Shown here: one piece after another, positions 13,477-22,734 of the stretch
How the letters are laid out: the number at the start of each line of letters is the position of its first letter
Numbering within the stretch: position 1 is the first letter of the stretch
From: Streptomyces endocoffeicus
Lineage (GTDB): Bacteria > Actinomycetota > Actinomycetes > Streptomycetales > Streptomycetaceae
Assembly (NCBI RefSeq): GCF_016741935.1
Contig: NZ_JAERRG010000020.1
Location: 62,001-126,000, forward strand
Length of the DNA stretch: 64,000 nucleotides
Direction of reading: 5' to 3'
Position numbers and translations under genes: made by a program
The notes under the pieces: generated by a model
Databases searched by the model: none
What the model was told of the DNA's origin: nothing
What the model saw: only the letters and a program-made list of their open reading frames with translations

Positions 13477-15927
13477 ATGGGCACAATCCTGGAGCCAGAA
13501 CGACCGCACCACACCGGATCGGGGGACACGGTGCCATCGACCATGCGTACGGACACACCGGCCGACGCGTCGGAACAGGCGATGACGGCCCGCAAGGGCG
13601 GGGCGCCACCACCCGATCTGGAACTTCTCGTCCACGGAGTGGGGGGCACCACCCCCGAGGAGATGCTGGGCGATCCGCGCACCAGCCTGGTCACCGGCGA
13701 CGAGACCGCGGCGGTCTACCGCAGGGCGGACGACATCGACGCCGAGCAGCGCCCGCCGGAGGACCGCGAGGGTCCGGACCGCGACGGCCCGATCCGTGAG
13801 GCGTACGTCTGGTGCAACCTCACCTCGGGGAACAGCTCCCGCGCCCTGTGGCTGCTTTTACTGCCGTTCATGGTCGCCAACCTCGCCCACTGGATGCGGC
13901 CCCCGGCCGACCGGCGTGAGCGGACCGTGCGCACCTACGGCCTGCTCGTCCGGCTCGTGGCGCTCACCCTGACCGTGCTGCTGATCGCCGGGGCCTGCGA
14001 GGTGGCCCTGGACCTGGTCGCCTGGCAGTGCGCCGGTTCGGCCGACTGCGCCGGGGGCAAGTCCTGGCTCGGCTTCCTGTCCCCGGAGAACCACGGCTGG
14101 TGGAGCCAGCCCGGCCGCAGGCTCGCGCTCGCCGCGGTGCTGCCCGGCGCGCTCACCGGGCTGCTGTGGTACCTGTCCAACCGCACCTGGAGCGCGTACG
14201 AGGCCTCCCCGCCGCTGGAGCGTCCCGTCGACGAGTCCGCTCCCGAGGCGGGCAACCGCCCCGCGCTGTGCCTGCCCGGCTTCTGGTACGGCCGCAGGAT
14301 CGTCGCCCGGCTGCGCGCGGCGCACACCGCCGCGGGTTTCCTCACCATCGCGGCGGGCCTGACCCTGCCCACCACCACCTACGACCGCGAACCGGGCGGC
14401 AGCGGGCTTCAGGACACCGCGGGCTGGGCACTGCTGACGTTGCTCTGCGCGGGCGCGGTCACGGTGGTGGCCGTGGTGTGCTACCGCGGCCGCAGCGAGT
14501 CCAAGGTCGACGGGGACCTGGATCGCCTCACCATCACCGCGCTGCCCGGCGCGGCCCTCGCGGTACTGGCGCTCTCCGTCCTGTACGCCGGCTGGTCCCG
14601 CCCCGGCTGGGTCTCCACCGACCAGCTGCCGGGCAACGAGGCGTTCTGCGCCATCGCCATCGGGGAGGGCGCGCTGATCGTGACCATGGCGGTGTGCGCC
14701 CTGGTCCTGCACCGGGCCGCGCCCGGCCGCACCCCGCTGTACGGGCTCGCCGGGCCCGCCGTAGCCGTGCTCGCCTGCGGCCTCGGCGCGGTGCTCGCCG
14801 GTGGTGTCGCCCAGCGCTTCGCCGACTGGCTGGACGGCGGTGGCACCCCGGGGGAGGGGCCGGGGACAGCGCCGCCGGTGCTGCTGACCTGGCTGGCCAC
14901 GGCCATCCCCGCGCTGCTGCTGGTCCTGGTCGTCCTGCTGGTGATCTTCACCGTAAGGGTGTGGCGGGTGCGCAACCGGCTGCTGCCGACCATCATGGAC
15001 GGCTATCCGGGGGAGCGGCCCGACGCCGTACGCACCCGGCGGATAGCGGGCACCATCGCCCGCGCGGGCCTCACCGACTCCGCCCCCTGGATCGTCGGCC
15101 CCGTCGCGCTGCTGACCCTGCTGTTCGGCGCCCTGGCCGTCACCGCGGCCTGGGTCACCGACGAGGTGCCGGGGCGGGCCGCCGACGGCGCGCCCGGGGT
15201 CGTGGACGCCGCCGCCCAGACGGCGCAGGCGCTGGGCTCCTGGCTGATGGGGCTGGCCTTCCTGATGCTGGTCACGTTCGCCCGCCGCGCCTACCGCAGC
15301 CCCTCCGCCCGCCGCACCATCGGCATCCTGTGGGACGTGGGCACCTTCTGGCCGCGCGCCGCCCACCCCTTCGCGCCGCCGTGCTACGCCGAGCGGGCGG
15401 TGCCCGATCTCACCTGGCGGATGGAGACCTGGACCCGCCGGCACGGCGGCCGGCTGGTCATCTCCGGCCACTCCCAGGGCAGTGTGCTGGCCGCCGCCGC
15501 GGTCTGGCAGGTGGACCACCGCACCCGCGGCCAGGTCGCGCTGCTCACCTACGGCTCACCGCTGGAGCGGCTCTACGGGCGCTGGTTCCCCGCCTACTTC
15601 GGGCCCACCCAGCTGCTCTCGCTCCACGGCGAGGTGCGCTGCTGGCGCAATCTGTGGCGCTACACCGACCCGATCGGCGGCCCCATCAAGCTGCCCGACG
15701 GCAGCGGGCCCGAGGTCGACTGCGACGCGCTCAAGGACCCGCTGGCCTACGGCCGTACGACCGAACACCCGCTGCCCGCGCCGATCCTGGGGCACGGCGA
15801 CTACCAGGCCGACCCCGTCTTCGACCGGGAGCGAGCCGGGCTGCTGGCCCGGCTCCCGGAGCAGACGCCGCCACCGGCGGCGGAGGAGGCAGCCGGTCAG
15901 ATGAGCTCCGGCAGATCCTCGGGGTAG
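13477..15927 (+). CDS. Integral membrane serine hydrolase with TTA codon
   Basis: An 816-residue membrane protein with hydrolase motifs at both ends. Near the N terminus is LELLVHGVGGTTPEEML, an HGxGG oxyanion-type strand. About ten hydrophobic helices occupy residues 125-600. Near residue 665 is VISGHSQGSVLAAAAV, a GxSxG nucleophile elbow with Ser as the likely catalytic residue. So the alpha/beta-hydrolase core appears split by a large membrane domain. GGAAGG at 13464-13469 supports the ATG at 13477. Codon 128 (13858-13860) is TTA, which makes translation depend on bldA tRNA in Streptomyces. The last 31 bp overlap the convergent AAA gene. Substrate unknown. Confidence 0.75.
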   Translation: MGTILEPERPHHTGSGDTVPSTMRTDTPADASEQAMTARKGGAPPPDLELLVHGVGGTTPEEMLGDPRTSLVTGDETAAVYRRADDIDAEQRPPEDREGPDRDGPIREAYVWCNLTSGNSSRALWLLLLPFMVANLAHWMRPPADRRERTVRTYGLLVRLVALTLTVLLIAGACEVALDLVAWQCAGSADCAGGKSWLGFLSPENHGWWSQPGRRLALAAVLPGALTGLLWYLSNRTWSAYEASPPLERPVDESAPEAGNRPALCLPGFWYGRRIVARLRAAHTAAGFLTIAAGLTLPTTTYDREPGGSGLQDTAGWALLTLLCAGAVTVVAVVCYRGRSESKVDGDLDRLTITALPGAALAVLALSVLYAGWSRPGWVSTDQLPGNEAFCAIAIGEGALIVTMAVCALVLHRAAPGRTPLYGLAGPAVAVLACGLGAVLAGGVAQRFADWLDGGGTPGEGPGTAPPVLLTWLATAIPALLLVLVVLLVIFTVRVWRVRNRLLPTIMDGYPGERPDAVRTRRIAGTIARAGLTDSAPWIVGPVALLTLLFGALAVTAAWVTDEVPGRAADGAPGVVDAAAQTAQALGSWLMGLAFLMLVTFARRAYRSPSARRTIGILWDVGTFWPRAAHPFAPPCYAERAVPDLTWRMETWTRRHGGRLVISGHSQGSVLAAAAVWQVDHRTRGQVALLTYGSPLERLYGRWFPAYFGPTQLLSLHGEVRCWRNLWRYTDPIGGPIKLPDGSGPEVDCDALKDPLAYGRTTEHPLPAPILGHGDYQADPVFDRERAGLLARLPEQTPPPAAEEAAGQMSSGRSSG

Positions 15928-18323
15928 AGGAGCGTGAGGTCGTCCGTGGTCGGGTCGCTCAGCTGGGCGACCCGGCCCGCGTGCCGCTCCACCATCGCCT
16001 CGAAGGTCTGCCGCGCGGTGCGGCCGTTGCCGAACGCCGGGCCCTTGGGGAGCGCCGTGAAGTACTTCAGCAGCCCCTCCGACGCCCCGTCGCCGATCCG
16101 GTACTCATGCTCCTCGGCCTGCTGCTCCACGATCCGCAGCAGCTCCTCCGGGCTGTAGTCGCCGAAGGTGATGGTGCGGGAGAAACGGGAGGCCACACCG
16201 GGGTTGACCGACAGGAAACGCTCCATCTCCGCCGTGTACCCCGCGACGATGACCACGACCGACTCCCTGTGGTCCTCCATCAGCTTGACCAGGGTGTCTA
16301 TGGCTTCGCGGCCGAAGTCCCGGCCGGAGTCCTCCGGGGAGAGGGCGTACGCCTCGTCGATGAACAGCACCCCGCCGCGCGCCCGGTCGAACGCCTCCTG
16401 GGTGCGGATGGCCGTGGAGCCGATGTGCTCGCCGACCAGGTCCACCCGGGAGACCTCCACCAGATGGCCGCGCTCCAGCACCCCGAGGGAGGCCAGGATC
16501 TCCCCGTAGAGCCGGGCGACCGTCGTCTTACCGGTGCCGGGGGAGCCGGTGAAGACCAGATGGCGGCGGACGGAGGCGGCCTTGAGCCCGGCCTCCCGAC
16601 GCCGCCGGCCCACCTCGATCATGTCGGTGAGGGCCCGCACCTCGCGCTTGACGCTCTCCAGCCCGACCAGCGCGTCCAGTTCGCCCAGCACGGCCGTGGA
16701 CGGGCGGACGGCGACCGGGGGCTCGGCGGCGGGCGCGGAGGTCTGGGCGGCGCGCTGTGCCGGGACGCCGCCCAGCAGCCCGCCCGTCGAGGCGGTCTCC
16801 ACGGCGGGCGCGGTGACCTGGGGCTGGGTGGGGGAGCCCAGCGCCGTGGTGGCGCTCTCGTCGCTGGTGCAGTCCTCGACGATCGGCCCCGCCTCGGAGA
16901 ACTCGTAGCCCCCGCGCGCGCACCGCTCGGTACGGCACCGGGTCAGAGTGGTGCGGCAGCCGTCGATGATGTGGAAGCCATAGCCCCCGCTGCCGGTCAC
17001 CCGGCAGCCGGTGAACGTGCCGCGGCCCTCGGCGGAGACATAGAAACCGGCCTCCGTCGGCCCGGAGACCGTGGTGCGCTCGACCGTCGGATCGGCGCCC
17101 TTGGTGACGATCACTCCGGTGGCCGCGCCGTCTATGGTGCAGTTGGCGAGCGTGCCGCCGCTGCCGTGGTCGCGGAACCACGCCCCGGTGGCCGCCTCCC
17201 GGATGCGGCAGTCGTCCAGCTGGACGATGGCCCCGTCGCTGACCGAGACCGCGGTGGAGCGCACCTGGGACAGATCGCTGTCGACCACATCGACCCGCGA
17301 CCCCCGGTCCAGGACGAACAGCGCGTCCGGCACCTCGCGCACCCGGCACGAGTCGAGCACGGCGGTCGCCCCGTCGCTCACCCACACCGCCGGATAGTCG
17401 CCGGTGCTCTCGTGCAACTCGCACTGGTTGGCGTCCACCCGGGTGCCCGGGTCCCACACCGACAGGCCGTTGCGCCCGAACCGGCGCACCGTGGAGCGGG
17501 TCAGGGTCAGCACCGAACGCGACCTCAGGTCGATCGCGTTCTCCGGGATGTCATGGATCTCGCAGTCGGCGAGCGTGAGCACCGCGTCCGTGTCCAGGTT
17601 GACCCCGTCGGTCGTCGTACGGTGCACCCGGCAGTCGGTCAGATGCCCGGTCGCGCGCCCGGAGACCTGCACCCCGGCGCCCCGGATCTCGTACACCTCA
17701 CAGCCCACGGCCTCCAGCGACGAGCCCTCGCCGGTCAGCGAGAAGCCCGCCCCGGACGCGTGGTGCACCCGGCAGCGGTCCAGGCGCGGGCGGGCGCCGC
17801 CGCGCACCGCCACCCCGGACTGCCCGGCGGCCACCACCTCGCACTCCTCGAACACCCCGCCCGCGCCGTCCAGCACGCTGAGCCCGACGCCCGCGGGGTT
17901 GTCCACGGTGCAGCGCCGCACGGTCGGGCGGGCGCCGCCGCGCACCTCGATGCCGACCGCCGATCGCGTGGCCACCCGTACGTCCGTCAGCTCCGGGGTG
18001 GCGTCCTCGATCAGCAGCGCGGGGGCGGCCGAGTCCTGGCCCTCGACATGCAGATCCTGGACCACGGCGGAGGCCCGTATCGTCAGCGCGACTCCGTCCA
18101 CCGGCGCGATCCGCACCGAACCGCGTGCCGAGCCCTCGGGCCCGCGCAGGGTGACGGCCCGGCCCACCACCAGATTCTCGCGGTAGGTGCCGGGCGAGAT
18201 GGAGAGCACGTCACCGTCCCCGGCGGCCTCCAGGGCCGCCGTGAGGGAGGCGTACTCTCCGGTGCGGCGCCGCCACCGCGACGTTCCGCTGTGCGTCACC
18301 TGGACGACCGAGCCCTGTGCCAT
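15897..18323 (-). CDS. Right-handed beta-helix protein fused to CbbX/EccA-type AAA ATPase
   Basis: An 808-residue two-part protein. Residues about 10-490 are a right-handed parallel beta-helix made of repeated 22-24 residue coils of the NosD/pectate-lyase type (for example ALLIEDATPELTDVRV and GVAVRGGARPRLDRCRV). Residues about 540-808 are an AAA domain close to CbbX/SpoVK/EccA: Walker A GSPGTGKTTVARL, Walker B GGVLFIDEAYAL, sensor 1 VVIVAGY, and an arginine finger in NPGVASRFSRT. EccA-like ATPases of this type serve type VII secretion; here the role is inference. The ATG at 18323 begins the first beta-helix coil. The 3' end overlaps the convergent hydrolase gene by 31 bp. Confidence 0.88.
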   Translation of the reverse strand: MAQGSVVQVTHSGTSRWRRRTGEYASLTAALEAAGDGDVLSISPGTYRENLVVGRAVTLRGPEGSARGSVRIAPVDGVALTIRASAVVQDLHVEGQDSAAPALLIEDATPELTDVRVATRSAVGIEVRGGARPTVRRCTVDNPAGVGLSVLDGAGGVFEECEVVAAGQSGVAVRGGARPRLDRCRVHHASGAGFSLTGEGSSLEAVGCEVYEIRGAGVQVSGRATGHLTDCRVHRTTTDGVNLDTDAVLTLADCEIHDIPENAIDLRSRSVLTLTRSTVRRFGRNGLSVWDPGTRVDANQCELHESTGDYPAVWVSDGATAVLDSCRVREVPDALFVLDRGSRVDVVDSDLSQVRSTAVSVSDGAIVQLDDCRIREAATGAWFRDHGSGGTLANCTIDGAATGVIVTKGADPTVERTTVSGPTEAGFYVSAEGRGTFTGCRVTGSGGYGFHIIDGCRTTLTRCRTERCARGGYEFSEAGPIVEDCTSDESATTALGSPTQPQVTAPAVETASTGGLLGGVPAQRAAQTSAPAAEPPVAVRPSTAVLGELDALVGLESVKREVRALTDMIEVGRRRREAGLKAASVRRHLVFTGSPGTGKTTVARLYGEILASLGVLERGHLVEVSRVDLVGEHIGSTAIRTQEAFDRARGGVLFIDEAYALSPEDSGRDFGREAIDTLVKLMEDHRESVVVIVAGYTAEMERFLSVNPGVASRFSRTITFGDYSPEELLRIVEQQAEEHEYRIGDGASEGLLKYFTALPKGPAFGNGRTARQTFEAMVERHAGRVAQLSDPTTDDLTLLYPEDLPELI

Positions 18324-18514
18324 GGTGCTGCTGTGCCCCCACCTCGTGCGTTGCCGGTGTGCGCGCCTGACCGCCGCTGCTGACTGCCGCTGCGCATATG
18401 GAAGGCCCCACCGTAGCGTGCGCGAGGCGCCATGAGTTGACGTGGCTGTGGAGCACGGGAGGAGTTGTGTGTTCGTATGACAACTCCCGGCCTGGCGTTG
18501 CCCGCTCGCACCGG

Positions 18515-19117
18515 TCAGCTGTCGGCGTCCGCCCGTCCCCAGTCCTGACCGGCCCGCTCCCAGGCGATGCCCCACTGTGTGTAGCGCCGGCGCATGAGCC
18601 GCCATACGACCAGCCGCCGGGCGCCGTCCACCAGGACCACCGTCACCCCGGCCGCGCCGATCCCGGCCAGCACGGCGTGGGTGGCGGCCGTCGCGGTGTC
18701 CAGCGGGCGGCCCATCGGGCGGCCGTGGTCATCGGTCCAGACCCGGAACCGTTCACCGGGATCCGCGCCGGGGTGAGCGCCCAGCGTGCCCTCGTGTCTG
18801 CTGCCGTCCGGCCCCGTCCAGCGGGCGAGGACGCGGCGATGGGCGTCTCTCGCGGAAGCGGTCTCGGGATCGGAGTCGATGGGTGGATGCGGCAGCACCT
18901 TCACCACGGTGGCCGAGAGCAGATGACGCTCGGCGCGCTGCTTCTGCGCGGCCTTCACCAGTGCCCCGTGTGCCAGGGACCCCGACGTCCAGCCGACGGC
19001 GGGGGCGACGAGCAGGATGAGCACCGCGGCGATCAGCGCCGCGCACGCCTCCATCACATCCGTCTTACGGCGCAGCGGGTTGCGCCGCCAGCGCCACAAC
19101 CCCCAGATCATTCGCAT
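18515..19117 (-). CDS. Rv1733c family membrane protein
   Basis: A 200-residue protein with two transmembrane helices, about 25-45 (ACAALIAAVLILLVAPAVGW) and 145-170, flanking a roughly 100-residue extracytoplasmic domain with RVLARWTGPDGSRHEGTLGA. This topology and the N-terminal basic motif WRRNPLRRKTDVME match the Rv1733c family, whose mycobacterial founder belongs to the DosR dormancy regulon. Its position next to a GAF sensor kinase, universal stress protein and NarL-type regulator agrees with such a role. It is 82 bp downstream of the kinase gene stop on the same strand order. Biochemical function is unknown. Confidence 0.82.
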   Translation of the reverse strand: MRMIWGLWRWRRNPLRRKTDVMEACAALIAAVLILLVAPAVGWTSGSLAHGALVKAAQKQRAERHLLSATVVKVLPHPPIDSDPETASARDAHRRVLARWTGPDGSRHEGTLGAHPGADPGERFRVWTDDHGRPMGRPLDTATAATHAVLAGIGAAGVTVVLVDGARRLVVWRLMRRRYTQWGIAWERAGQDWGRADADS

Positions 19118-19198
19118 GGATCACATACCCCCTTCCCCATTCGTGAGTACCGCATGGCGGGCCGGATATGCGCGTTATTCGGTGGAGAGAGAGCAATA

Positions 19199-20956
19199 TC
19201 ACGGGGCCAGCCCTTTCGCCGTTCCGGCGGGCCGTCGGCGGTGCAGGGGGACACACCAGATCAGCCGGGTGCCGCCCGCCTCGGGCGCCTCGATGTCCAA
19301 AGTGCCGCCCAGGAGTTCGGCCCGGGACCGCATATTGATCAGTCCTCCGCTGGGGGCGGCGCCCCCGGTGCCCACCCCGTTGTCCGTGACCTCCAGGGTG
19401 ATGTCGGCGCCGACGGTCAGTCGCACCTCCACCCGCTGGGCATGGGCGTGCCGCACGGTGTTGCTGAGCGCCTCGGCCAGCACCGCCAGCACATGGTCGC
19501 CGGTCTCGTCCGGCACATCGGTGTCCACCGGGCCGTCCATCAGCAGCGACGGGGCGAAGCCCAGGGTGTCCGAGGCCGAGCGGACGGCGTTGACCAGCCG
19601 GCGCCGCAGCGTGGCGGGTTCGCCGCCGTCGTCCCCGACCGTGCGCAGGGCGAAGATCGTGGAGCGGATGATCTTGATGGTCTCGTCCAGGTCGTCGACG
19701 GCCCGCCCCACCCGTTCCGCCGCCTCCGGGCGCTCGATCAGCCGGCCCGCGCTCTGCAGGGTGAGCCCGGTCGCGAAGAGCCGCTGAATGGCCAGATCGT
19801 GAAGGTCCCGGGCGATCCGGTCCCGGTCCTGGAGCAGCGCCATGTGCTCGGACTCGGCGCGGTGCCGGGCCAGTTCCAGGGCCAGGGCCGCCTGCGCCGC
19901 GAACCCCGAGAGCAGCTCCACCTCATGGTCGTCGAACGGCTGCCGCCCGGCCAGCCGGCACAGCCGCAGCGCACCGGAGGCCCGCTCGCCCGCGACCAGC
20001 GGTACGGCCACCACCGGGCCGAACTCGCCCTCCGGAGCCGGCAGCGGCCAGGACCGGGCCCGCGAGTCCACCCGTACGTCCGAGGCGACCGCGGGGCGCC
20101 CGGTGCGGGCCGCGAGCCCGGCCAGCGAGCCGTCGGACGGCACCACGAGCCCGCCGATGAGCTCGGCGTCATGCCCCTCGGCCACCTCAACCATCAGCGA
20201 GTCCGCACCGGTGGCCGGCAGCAGGATCGCCGCCGAGTCGGCGAGTGCCACCTGGAGGGCGAGCCGGGCGATCAGACTCAGCACCTCGCCCGCCGAGGTG
20301 CCCGCCAGCAGCGTACGGGTGATGACGCCGAGCGCTTCCAGCCACTGCTCGCGGCGCCGGCTCTCGTGGTACAGCCGGGCGTTGTCGATGGCCACCCCGG
20401 CGGCGACCGACAAGGTGGTCAGCACCGCCTCGTCATCGGCGTCGAACTGGGCGCCGCCGCGCTTCTCGGTCAGGTAGAGGTTCCCGAAGACCTCGTCACG
20501 GACCCGGATCGGCACGCCCAGGAACGAGCGCATCGGCGGATGGTGCTCGGGGAAGCCGTAGCTGGCCGGATGCTCCGACAGATCGGTGAGCCGCAGCGGC
20601 TGGGGGTGGCGGATCAGCTCGCCGAGCAGCCCATGGCCACTGGGCAACGGGCCGATGCGGTGCGCCTGTTCCCCGGACATGCCCACCGGCAGGAACTGCG
20701 AGAGCCGATGCCGGTCGACCACGCCCAGCGCGCCGTACTCCGCGTCGGCCAGCACCACCGCGGACTCCACGATCCGGCGCAGCACCTGCTCCAGGTCCAG
20801 CTCGCGGCCCACGCTGAGCACGGCCTCCAGAAGGCTGTGCATCCGGTCCTGGGTGGACCGGGCCGCGTCCAGCCGCGCCTGGAGCTCGTCGAGGAGCTGG
20901 TCGAGCCGGAGTTGGGGGAGGGCCGGATGGCGTCCCTGATCCACACTGCCCGACAC
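19199..20956 (-). CDS. GAF-domain sensor histidine kinase (DevS/DosS-like)
   Basis: A 585-residue cytoplasmic kinase: two GAF domains (about 50-195 and 225-365), then HisKA_3 with RIARDLHDLAIQRLFATGL (phospho-His near 395) and HATPase_c with LAEALSNTVRHAHA and a G box GLINMRSRAELLGG. This layout is that of the mycobacterial DevS/DosT kinases; whether the first GAF holds heme cannot be read from sequence alone. The GTG at 20956 has GGAGG at 20965-20961 only 4 nt upstream; the GTG at 20944 is an alternative. Neighbours (universal stress protein, NarL-type regulator) suggest a hypoxia or redox circuit. Confidence 0.88.
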   Translation of the reverse strand: MSGSVDQGRHPALPQLRLDQLLDELQARLDAARSTQDRMHSLLEAVLSVGRELDLEQVLRRIVESAVVLADAEYGALGVVDRHRLSQFLPVGMSGEQAHRIGPLPSGHGLLGELIRHPQPLRLTDLSEHPASYGFPEHHPPMRSFLGVPIRVRDEVFGNLYLTEKRGGAQFDADDEAVLTTLSVAAGVAIDNARLYHESRRREQWLEALGVITRTLLAGTSAGEVLSLIARLALQVALADSAAILLPATGADSLMVEVAEGHDAELIGGLVVPSDGSLAGLAARTGRPAVASDVRVDSRARSWPLPAPEGEFGPVVAVPLVAGERASGALRLCRLAGRQPFDDHEVELLSGFAAQAALALELARHRAESEHMALLQDRDRIARDLHDLAIQRLFATGLTLQSAGRLIERPEAAERVGRAVDDLDETIKIIRSTIFALRTVGDDGGEPATLRRRLVNAVRSASDTLGFAPSLLMDGPVDTDVPDETGDHVLAVLAEALSNTVRHAHAQRVEVRLTVGADITLEVTDNGVGTGGAAPSGGLINMRSRAELLGGTLDIEAPEAGGTRLIWCVPLHRRRPAGTAKGLAP

Positions 20957-21071
20957 CTGGCCTCCATCCCCCCATGACCCTCTCACCAGCAGGGTAGCCG
21001 GGGCGGGGGCCGGTGGTGGTGGGGATGGAAGGAACTCGGCCAGGGTCGGGAGGCCGCTGGGGGGCCGGTGC

Positions 21072-22085
21072 CTAGGAAACCGGCACCACGGCGACCGGGC
21101 ACTTGGCGTGATGCAGTACGGCGTGGTTGACAAGGCCCAGTTGCATGCCGAAGTGCCCCTGCCGCCGCCGGGCCCCCACCACCAGCAGATCCGCGTGCGC
21201 GGAGGCGTCCAGCAGCGCCTTGCGCGCCGGGCCCTCGACCGGGCGGTGGGCCACCGGCACCGGCGGCAGCCCGGCCGCCGTGGCGCCGCCCAGCGTCTCG
21301 TCCAGGAGCTCGGCGGCGCGCCACTCGTGCGCCTCACGCGCGCTTTGCGTCTCACGTGTCCTGTGTGTCTCACGCGTTTCCCGCGTCTCACGCGCCCCCT
21401 GCTCCTCGTGCGCGCCGTGGTTCCCGCGCCCGCCGTGGTTCCCGGGCCTCGCGTGATTCCCGGGCCTCGTGTGGTCCTCCGGGCCCGCGCAGCGCCAGGC
21501 GTGCACGGCCTCCAGCTCACCGCCGCGCAGCCGCGCCTCGCGGAGGGCGAACGCGACGGCGGCGGAGGGCGGCGCGGGCTCCTGCTCTCCGGGGCGCTCG
21601 CGCTCGGCGATCCCCACCACCACCCGGTTCATCCCGCCGCGCACGTTCTCCGGGCGGCCGCGCACCACGACCACCGGGCACTGGGCGCGGGCCGCGATGC
21701 CCAGTCCGACCGAGCCGAGCAGCAGCGAGGCGAACTCGCCGCGGCCACGCGAGCCGACCACCAGCGCCTCGGCGCTCTTCCCGGCGCGCAGCAGGGCGGT
21801 CACCGCGTCGTCCGCCGCCAGGTCGGTCATCACCTTCAGGGCCGGCACCCGCCGCCCGGCCCGCTCGGCCGCCGTGGCCAGCACCGCCTCGCTGTGGAGC
21901 CGCTCGGCGGGGCGGTCGGCGGCCGTTCCGGGGATGTAGCCCTCGTACCGCTCCCACAGCGAGGCGTGGACGACGCGCAGCGGCAACCCGCGGCGCCCGG
22001 CCATCTCGGCCGCCCAGTCCAGTGCGTCCGAGGCGGCGTCCGAACCGTCGACCCCGACCACCACGGGAACCTCCACCGTGCCCAC
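21072..22085 (-). CDS. Universal stress protein, two-domain, with low-complexity insertion
   Basis: A 337-residue tandem universal stress protein. Domain 1 (about 1-150) has VPVVVGVDGSDAASDALDWA and the nucleotide loop GSRGRGEFASLLLGSVG; domain 2 (about 160-337) ends GARRRQGHFGMQLGLVNHAV. Both glycine loops fit the ATP-binding USP class. Domain 2 is interrupted at about 200-255 by a hydrophilic insertion made of repeated 6-residue units (RPGNHA-type, then RETRET-type), encoded by an 18-bp DNA repeat. AGGAG at 22095-22091 supports the GTG at 22085; a GTG at 22103 is possible. USPs are typical of DosR-like regulons. Confidence 0.85.
   Translation of the reverse strand: MGTVEVPVVVGVDGSDAASDALDWAAEMAGRRGLPLRVVHASLWERYEGYIPGTAADRPAERLHSEAVLATAAERAGRRVPALKVMTDLAADDAVTALLRAGKSAEALVVGSRGRGEFASLLLGSVGLGIAARAQCPVVVVRGRPENVRGGMNRVVVGIAERERPGEQEPAPPSAAVAFALREARLRGGELEAVHAWRCAGPEDHTRPGNHARPGNHGGRGNHGAHEEQGARETRETRETHRTRETQSAREAHEWRAAELLDETLGGATAAGLPPVPVAHRPVEGPARKALLDASAHADLLVVGARRRQGHFGMQLGLVNHAVLHHAKCPVAVVPVS
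21316..21488. repeat. 18-bp coding tandem repeat within the universal stress gene
   Basis: Four 18-bp units start at 21417, 21435, 21453 and 21471 (GTGGTTCCCGCGCCCGCC and variants), and a related degenerate array of CTCACGCG words covers 21316-21400. They encode a charged, Gly/Asn/His- and Arg/Glu/Thr-rich insertion in the second USP domain. Period is a multiple of three, so copy-number change keeps the frame. Confidence 0.85.
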
Positions 22086-22164
22086 CGCCTCTCCTGCCGG
22101 CACTCGGGAATGTCCCTTCCCATTGTTCCGCCGAAGCGGTCGCCGAGGGAATCCGGCGGCTCAC

Positions 22165-22590
22165 TCAGCGCAGCCGCATGGCCAGCGTCACCACGGCGCC
22201 CACCGCCCCCGCGCTGATCGCCAGCCGGTCGGTGACCAGCTGGGTCAGCCACAGTCCGCGGCCGCTGGTCGCGCCGTCCAGCCCTGGCAGGATCCGCGGG
22301 ATGACGTCCTCGGAGAAGCCGGGCCCGGAGTCGCTGATCCGGCACTCCAGCTCGTCGCCGATCCGCCGCAGCAGCAGGGATCCGGTGCCGCCCGCGTGCT
22401 CGATGGCGTTGTTGGCGATCTCGTCCACGGCCAGCACGAAATCCCCGCGGCGGGTCTCGCTGAGCCCGGCCCAGGCCGCGCACTCCTCGACCTGCACCCG
22501 CAGCCGGGGCAGCTCGTCGGCGGTGAAATGACGGTGGAGCAGGTGTTCTCCGGCTCGATCGGCGGACCGACGACGAGGGTCGGCTAGCAC
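22165..22590 (-). CDS. ATP-binding protein, anti-sigma-factor type (HATPase_c_2)
   Basis: A 141-residue single-domain ATPase of the RsbW/SpoIIAB type: N box RGDFVLAVDEIANNAIEHAGG and G box ATSGRGLWLTQLVTD. Proteins of this kind bind a sigma or anti-anti-sigma factor. The GTG at 22590 is chosen because GGGAGG (minus strand, 22601-22596) lies 5 nt upstream; an in-frame GTG at 22629 would add 13 residues without a ribosome site. It is divergent from the cyclic-nucleotide-binding gene and 79 bp upstream of the universal stress gene on the same strand. Confidence 0.85.
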   Translation of the reverse strand: MLADPRRRSADRAGEHLLHRHFTADELPRLRVQVEECAAWAGLSETRRGDFVLAVDEIANNAIEHAGGTGSLLLRRIGDELECRISDSGPGFSEDVIPRILPGLDGATSGRGLWLTQLVTDRLAISAGAVGAVVTLAMRLR

Positions 22591-22734
22591 CAGTGCCTCC
22601 CGTTTGGTGACGAGTACGAGCGACAACACAGGGTCGGTGAAGCAGCCGAGGGTACGGGGAGCGGGGTCTCATCGGGCACAACGACCGCGAATGACGTGTC
22701 ATATCGGAAACGTGACCGGAAATGGGTAAGGGTG

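Noticed and set aside
14028..18383. A 1451-codon plus-strand reading frame across the hydrolase and AAA genes
   Set aside because: It is an Arg/Ala/Gly-rich shadow: first an out-of-frame reading of the hydrolase gene, then the antisense of the beta-helix/AAA gene. Both real genes have clear domains, so this frame is an artefact of GC-rich DNA.
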